DNA from: Gamarada debralockiae
Taxonomy: Eukaryota > Ascomycota > Leotiomycetes > Helotiales > Hyphodiscaceae
DNA: 10,325 bases
Reading direction: 5' to 3'
Assembly (NCBI GenBank): GCA_002803225.1
Contig: NXFV01001746.1
Span: 1-10,325, forward strand
The first letter of the stretch is position 1. Each line of letters begins with the position of its first letter. The notes beneath the pieces were generated by a model that was given only the letters and a program-made list of their open reading frames with translations, searched no databases and had not been told where the DNA came from. This document shows positions 6,670-10,325 of this stretch, piece by piece. The position numbers and the translations under genes are program-made.

Positions 6670-8100
6670 ATCTCGACGGAGGGTAAAGGAAATCGAAAGG
6701 AAACATACCCAGGGTATCTGCCGTTTCTCTTTTCATTCGTGTATCGTGATGTAGAGTTGGTGTAACGGTCCAAGGAAGCTATCGAAGATGCAGCTTCAAT
6801 ATTGGGGTTGTATGGCAAAGAAAGGAATACTGTGGAAGGCTCCTAAAGTAGAAGATTAAGATGTGGGTGAATTCGCGGATATGCATTCACGTATATGCCT
6901 GAACCTTTCGTTAGGCCGGTTGGCGGGGCAGTGAATAAATCTATGGGGCGAAAAGATCAGATGAGTAACAATGCATTCAAAACTTAGACAAAGAGCAAGA
7001 TAAAGGATTCACGGCAAGGCTCATGATTGAGTCTCTTCAGTCCCGGGTCGAGACGAAGGATTTCTCTCTTAAGCTGTCATTTTCTGGGTTTTACCAACCT
7101 TTCTACCCTGATTCCTTCTGAGAGGCATGATGCTTGTATATTAATTCATATTCATATATAAAGGGGGACGGATGAAGTAGTAGGTAGTAGACCCTCAGAG
7201 GGCAGAATGAGCTATTTGTAGTTCTGGGGCATGATGCGATCAAGTGACAGCAGCTATTTGCCAAGTGATTGTAACAGGACCTCATGACCAGAGCCCCATA
7301 TCAGGAGACTCTGCGTTGAGCCAAATCAACAAGGATTGCGTATGAAACCAACTACCAAAAACAAGTCCATTACCTCAAAGTCATCATGCAGAGTTCACTC
7401 CAGCGAACCTGCATCTCCAGGAAGCCAAGAAGCCAGATCAAGGTTAGCTCTGGCCCCACCCTTTTGGAAGTCGATCCTGAACCATCACACTCACTTGCGA
7501 ACCGAATTGGCCACGGTCGCCCCTGAACCTAGCAAGGTTGCTATGATGAGGCGCATCGCATAGTAAAGAACTGAAGACGCAGTAGATCCGCCGAACCTGC
7601 TTCGGTGTCTTTATCACGTGACGGAACTTCAAATGCACTCATTCTGCAGCACGGAATGTAGGTGCCGGCCTGGCAAGCAGACTGTTGATGAACACTAGGC
7701 ATCGTCGTCTGAAATAAGGTTTTCCAGCGCTTGCTTAGCAGATATATTGAAATTCTCCAATAAAATACTCACCTTGTGAGAAGTAAACAGCACACAAACG
7801 AAGAAGTTTTCATGTGTTGAGGACAGGGGAAGGACATAGGCGAGGGCAGCAGTTCAGTAGATAAACCAAAATAAGAAAAAGTATGTTTGACTCTGCGGAT
7901 GGTTCCTATGGACATAGGGCAAAAGGCCTATCCAAAATTATGATCCCAACAATATGACTTAACACAGGCTGTGGAACGTGACCATGAAAATCATTGGTGA
8001 GGGTTAATTCAGCGCCTGCTCATGGTGGGCAAGCGGCGCAGGGTGAGCCGCAGCCAGCACTGAGCACATCCTAGTATCTCAAAAAGCAAAAGCAATTCGC
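6670..8100. other. Long stretch with no confident gene
   Basis: About 1.4 kb with only short, unconvincing open frames on both strands. Seen in it: an AT-rich run near 7136-7160; one TCACGTGA palindrome at 7614-7621; a short hairpin, CCTATG-GA-CATAGG, at 7906-7919, whose right half (GGACATAGG) is also present at 7833-7841; and the minus-strand splice-like signals described separately. No tRNA, rRNA or transposon end was recognised. Confidence 0.5.
7300..7850 (-). other. Minus-strand region with three intron-like signals (possible decayed or non-coding transcript)
   Basis: Read on the minus strand there are three fungal-sized GT-AG intervals. 7772-7709 is GTGAGT...TTTCAG (64 nt), 7494-7409 is GTGAGT...GCTAAC...ATGCAG (86 nt) and 7373-7311 is GTAATG...CTCAAC...CGCAG (63 nt). 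Upstream of the first lies a short open frame, MKTSSFVCCLLLT, that resembles the start of a signal peptide. Joining the first intron runs into a stop after about 36 codons; the same frame then stays open again past that stop. This could be a broken small secreted protein gene, a spliced non-coding RNA, or coincidence. Confidence 0.2.
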
Positions 8101-8523
8101 TTTCTTCTCCTACGGAGTACGGAGTTTTCTTTTGCTTCTTCCTGGAGAGTATCTTTTTTCTTGTGCCTCTTTTCGTTGCAAGATGTCGCCTAGGTTACTT
8201 AAAAACCCCTGGCGCCCCCAGGCTGCTTGCTTATGTAATCGATGTGGGATCGATTTCATTCTGGCTCAACACGAGACCGTGAAGCAATCCTCATTTGTTT
8301 ACGTAGGTAGACGGAGTTTAACCTCAATTGAGCCTTTTGTACTGTTGAGGTATTTATTCTTGATTGCGGAAGTCGTTCTTCCTAGCAGAACGCTGTCCAT
8401 TGTGAGCAACAGCAAAAGGCCTCATTTGCCAAGTGTCCAAGATACTTCACTGACATCAGAACCAAATTTACCTTGTATGCAGCCTGCCCATAAACCATCA
8501 ACCCGCCTCTCCATCATTTTACA
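8101..8523 (+). promoter_or_regulatory. Promoter and leader of the GH16 gene
   Basis: Pyrimidine-rich tracts (TTTCTTCTCC, then TTTTCTTTTGCTTCTTCC) flank a TACGGAGTACGGAG tandem at 8111-8124. CT-rich tracts just upstream of the transcription start are common in filamentous fungi. The rest, up to the ATG at 8524, is without a recognised element; a frame open here overlaps the GH16 gene and looks non-coding. Confidence 0.35.
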
Positions 8524-9480
8524 ATGCCAGACTTCAAGAGCCTCCTCGATAAGGCCAAAGCCAAAGCCGAAGACTTCGCGCACCAGCACAACATCCCGAC
8601 TCAATTCCCAGGTCAAGCTTCACAGCAACAACATCCTGTCCCTCCTCCAAACCGCCCGAATCAGCCTTACGCACCCCCAATTCCACCGAACAGACCGATA
8701 CTCTCACCTGCAGCCTATTGGCAGCCCTCCTTCTCCCCCTCTACTCCCGTCTCCAACAATTTCAAGCATCAACTGGGCGCCCACGGCTGGGGCAACAACG
8801 AGCTCCAGAACTACGTCGCCGCGAACGAGAACTCCTTCCATACCCCTGACAACAAACTCATTGTTCGTGCCATCTCTTCAAATGGCCTGTTTACTTCTGC
8901 AAGATTGACTTCACACACAACGCTATCGAAGCAACGAGGAAGTCTCATCGCAGTTGCTACCCCACCATGTGCAGCTGGAATATGGCCAGCTCTGTGGCTT
9001 CTTCCGAATGAACCCTTCCAATGGCCAAATGAAGCCGAATTCGATATCCTAGAGACCTGGAACGCAGACAACGTGAATCACAGTTGCTTACACTGGGGAC
9101 AGTTCAACGGGGAAGATTGGGACAAGCATCGAGTCATGGAAACACACATTGGGGACATGGTAAGCGGCAGACCGATCAAATATGAGTTTGTTTGGGAGCA
9201 GGATGAGCGTGCAGATCGTAATACTGGGGGAGGAAGAGCAGTCTGGTATATTGATGGGAGACCAGTTATGAAAGCACCCATTCCGGCTGGTGCGAGAAGA
9301 ATGAGTGATTGGCAGATCATTATTAATGTTGCTATGGGTGGCAATGTGTGTCAGGGGAAGACGCCAGCTGATGGACACTATGATATGGTCGTGCATGAGC
9401 TAAAACTTTGCGATCAGCCGACGGGTGGTTGGGGTAGGTTTGAGGCTGATTGGCAAGGGGCTCCTGAAGGCCATCCTTGA
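8524..9480 (+). CDS. Glycoside hydrolase family 16 protein (beta-glucanase/laminarinase-like)
   Basis: A 318-residue intronless gene. The GH16 catalytic signature ExDxxE is present as EFDILE (residues 172-177: E172 nucleophile, D174 helper, E177 acid/base by family rule). It is preceded by GIWPALWLLP (152-161) and followed by the conserved CLHWGQFNGEDWDKHR (188-203), VWYIDGRPVMK (240-250) and NVAMGGNVCQG (268-278). The sequence just before the core, HGWGNNELQNY (87-97), is the usual substrate-cleft entry of laminarinase-type members. Family members cleave beta-1,3 or beta-1,3(4) glucans. Unusually, there is no N-terminal signal peptide. The protein begins with a Lys/Ala-rich helix (MPDFKSLLDKAKAKAEDF) and then a Gln/Pro-rich linker to about residue 62. 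It may therefore be cytosolic or leave the cell by another route. The start ATG follows an A-rich context (TTTTACA). It faces the small membrane protein gene tail to tail. The family is sure; exact substrate is not. Confidence 0.95.
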   Translation: MPDFKSLLDKAKAKAEDFAHQHNIPTQFPGQASQQQHPVPPPNRPNQPYAPPIPPNRPILSPAAYWQPSFSPSTPVSNNFKHQLGAHGWGNNELQNYVAANENSFHTPDNKLIVRAISSNGLFTSARLTSHTTLSKQRGSLIAVATPPCAAGIWPALWLLPNEPFQWPNEAEFDILETWNADNVNHSCLHWGQFNGEDWDKHRVMETHIGDMVSGRPIKYEFVWEQDERADRNTGGGRAVWYIDGRPVMKAPIPAGARRMSDWQIIINVAMGGNVCQGKTPADGHYDMVVHELKLCDQPTGGWGRFEADWQGAPEGHP

Positions 9481-9753
9481 GTCAACAATTGTTTCGTTCG
9501 GCGAGAGAGATCAAGAGTCAAATGCATGATATTGCTGTCAATTTTATGGAAGGAGCATTTCTCATTTCGACTCGCAGACTCCTGTCAGTTAAAGCATCCC
9601 TCAAAGTTAGAGGTCATTTTTGGTTACGCGTGGAATAATAAAAAGGCAGTGTTCCACAGTTCTCTGGCAGTTTCATTGTACTGGTCAGATGCCAAGCTAT
9701 GGCACTGTTCTCAAGGAGGAGCCTAACTAGTTTAGATAAATATATTTAGCATT
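9481..9753. other. Shared 3' region between two convergent genes
   Basis: This lies between the GH16 stop and the stop of the minus-strand gene. It should hold both 3' UTRs. An AATAAAAA run at 9636 is a plausible plus-strand polyadenylation signal. No further gene was seen. Confidence 0.4.
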
Positions 9754-10033
9754 TCACCCCCTTCCAACAAACTCCCAATACACCTTCCAGAGCAGAAATC
9801 CTATCACGATAGTTCCTACTGCCCACATAATTCGCTGCTCTGCTGACATATATTCTCCTTGCTGTTCCCATCGACTACTGGCCAGTTGGTCGCGCAGAAG
9901 TGCTTGCGTGGTGGGATCGGTTGCCGTGTCGTAAGACGGCGGTGGAGGTTGAATGTCGCCGCTCTTCAAAGAGTGATCTATCAGTCCATGTGGGATTGTC
10001 AAGATAGTTGAATATGCTTACTATGTTAGACAT
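9754..10033 (-). CDS. Small tail-anchored membrane protein with a PPxY motif (2 exons)
   Basis: Exon 1 is 10033-10022 (12 nt, MSNI) and exon 2 is 9963-9754. They are joined across a 58-nt intron (10021-9964) with GTAAGC, a CTGAT branch site about 17 nt before the end, and a GAAG acceptor. The product is 73 residues. A Pro-rich segment, PPPPSYDTATD (about 9-19), contains a PPSY (PPxY) motif of the kind bound by WW domains, including those of Nedd4/Rsp5 ubiquitin ligases. A polar, Gln/Arg-rich middle follows. A single C-terminal hydrophobic segment (IMWAVGTIVIGFLLWKVYW, about 49-67) ends in FVGRG, which suggests a tail anchor with the N-terminus in the cytosol. Without splicing the frame is open up to an ATG at 10002, giving 82 residues; the spliced form is preferred because of the good start context (CAAGATG) and intron signals. 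I do not recognise the family. Role as a ligase adaptor is inference. Confidence 0.6.
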
Positions 10034-10263
10034 CTTGAAGCGCGCTTCCCTCGTGTGCAAGAATGTTGTGTAAGAGGAGTAATTTCACATAGAAACATGC
10101 GAATTTGGTTTTCGGAGAAGATCCTTCAATATCGAGACTCCAGAGTCAGTGAGTTTAGGAGTAAATGTTTGGTGTTGCGACTTGGCCTCTACATTATCAC
10201 GATGTTGGAAGGTTATATAGAGCAGCTAGCGCTTGCAAATCCTCGCTACTAAGGAATTGGCAC
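10034..10263 (-). promoter_or_regulatory. Upstream region of the small membrane protein gene
   Basis: About 230 bp between the start codon at 10033 and the transposon end at 10264. No clear TATA was seen on the minus strand. The transposon starts so close to the gene that it may have replaced or moved part of its promoter. Confidence 0.3.
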
Positions 10264-10325
10264 TACAGTAGAACCTGGATATAAGCATACGATCCGGGCG
10301 CAGAAACGTATGCTTATAAGGGAGG
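10264..10325. mobile_element. Left-hand end of a second Pogo/Fot1-like transposon (partial)
   Basis: After TA at 10264-10265 the sequence reads CAGTAGAACCTGGATATAAG. It matches 19 of 20 bases of the end at 99-80 read on the other strand. Further in, TATAAGCATAC (10280-10290) is repeated inverted at 10308-10318, giving a subterminal hairpin. The interior differs from the left-hand element, so these are two related elements or two different ends. The element continues beyond the window. Confidence 0.6.

Noticed and set aside
8132..8908. A 258-codon plus-strand open frame overlapping the GH16 gene
   Set aside because: It starts in the GH16 leader, lacks a normal ATG at its beginning, has a low-complexity Ser/Thr/Pro-rich translation in the overlap, and shows no domain. 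It is best read as a shadow frame.
9754..10002. Unspliced 82-residue version of the small membrane protein
   Set aside because: The frame is open to 10002, but the codon there is TTG rather than ATG, whereas the spliced form has a true ATG, good start context, and a GTAAGC/CTGAT intron. Spliced form preferred.
1..10325. CRISPR array, tRNA or rRNA genes
   Set aside because: No regularly spaced repeats and no cloverleaf or conserved rRNA segments were found on reading both strands; the organism appears to be a fungus.

Overview
The window looks like part of a filamentous ascomycete (Pezizomycotina) genome. It carries an intronless HET-domain gene, a multi-exon gene with short GT-AG introns and CTAAC-type branch points, a fungal-type GH16 gene, the wreck of a fungal PARP-type ADP-ribosyltransferase gene, and fungal DNA transposon ends. 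I cannot assign a genus.

Layout. 1-99 is the terminal part of a Pogo/Fot1-like DNA transposon lying mostly to the left. 100-445 is a repeat-containing promoter region, and 446-2269 is an intact HET-domain gene. 2270-2664 is AT-rich and holds a second, diverged copy of a motif found in the HET promoter. 2665-4462 is a dead gene for an RWD-like/PARP protein of the fungal PARP plus E2 type. It has about five single-base frame changes and a 220 bp MITE inserted inside one codon (3967-4186). 4463-4938 may hold further 3' debris plus the promoter of the next gene. 4939-5912 is a three-exon atypical short-chain dehydrogenase-like gene. 5913-8523 has no confident gene; two weak candidates are listed. 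8524-9480 is an intact GH16 glucanase-like gene without a signal peptide. 9754-10033 (minus) is a two-exon gene for a small tail-anchored membrane protein. From 10264 another Pogo-like transposon end begins and runs off the right edge.

There is no sign of an operon or biosynthetic cluster. The genes look unrelated in function. The theme is genome dynamics: a stretch of host DNA lying between two outward-lying transposons of one terminal-repeat family, with a non-self-recognition type gene next to an ADP-ribosyltransferase gene broken by a MITE. The best-supported unusual observation is that MITE insertion. Removing it and one copy of the target site rejoins an open reading frame exactly.
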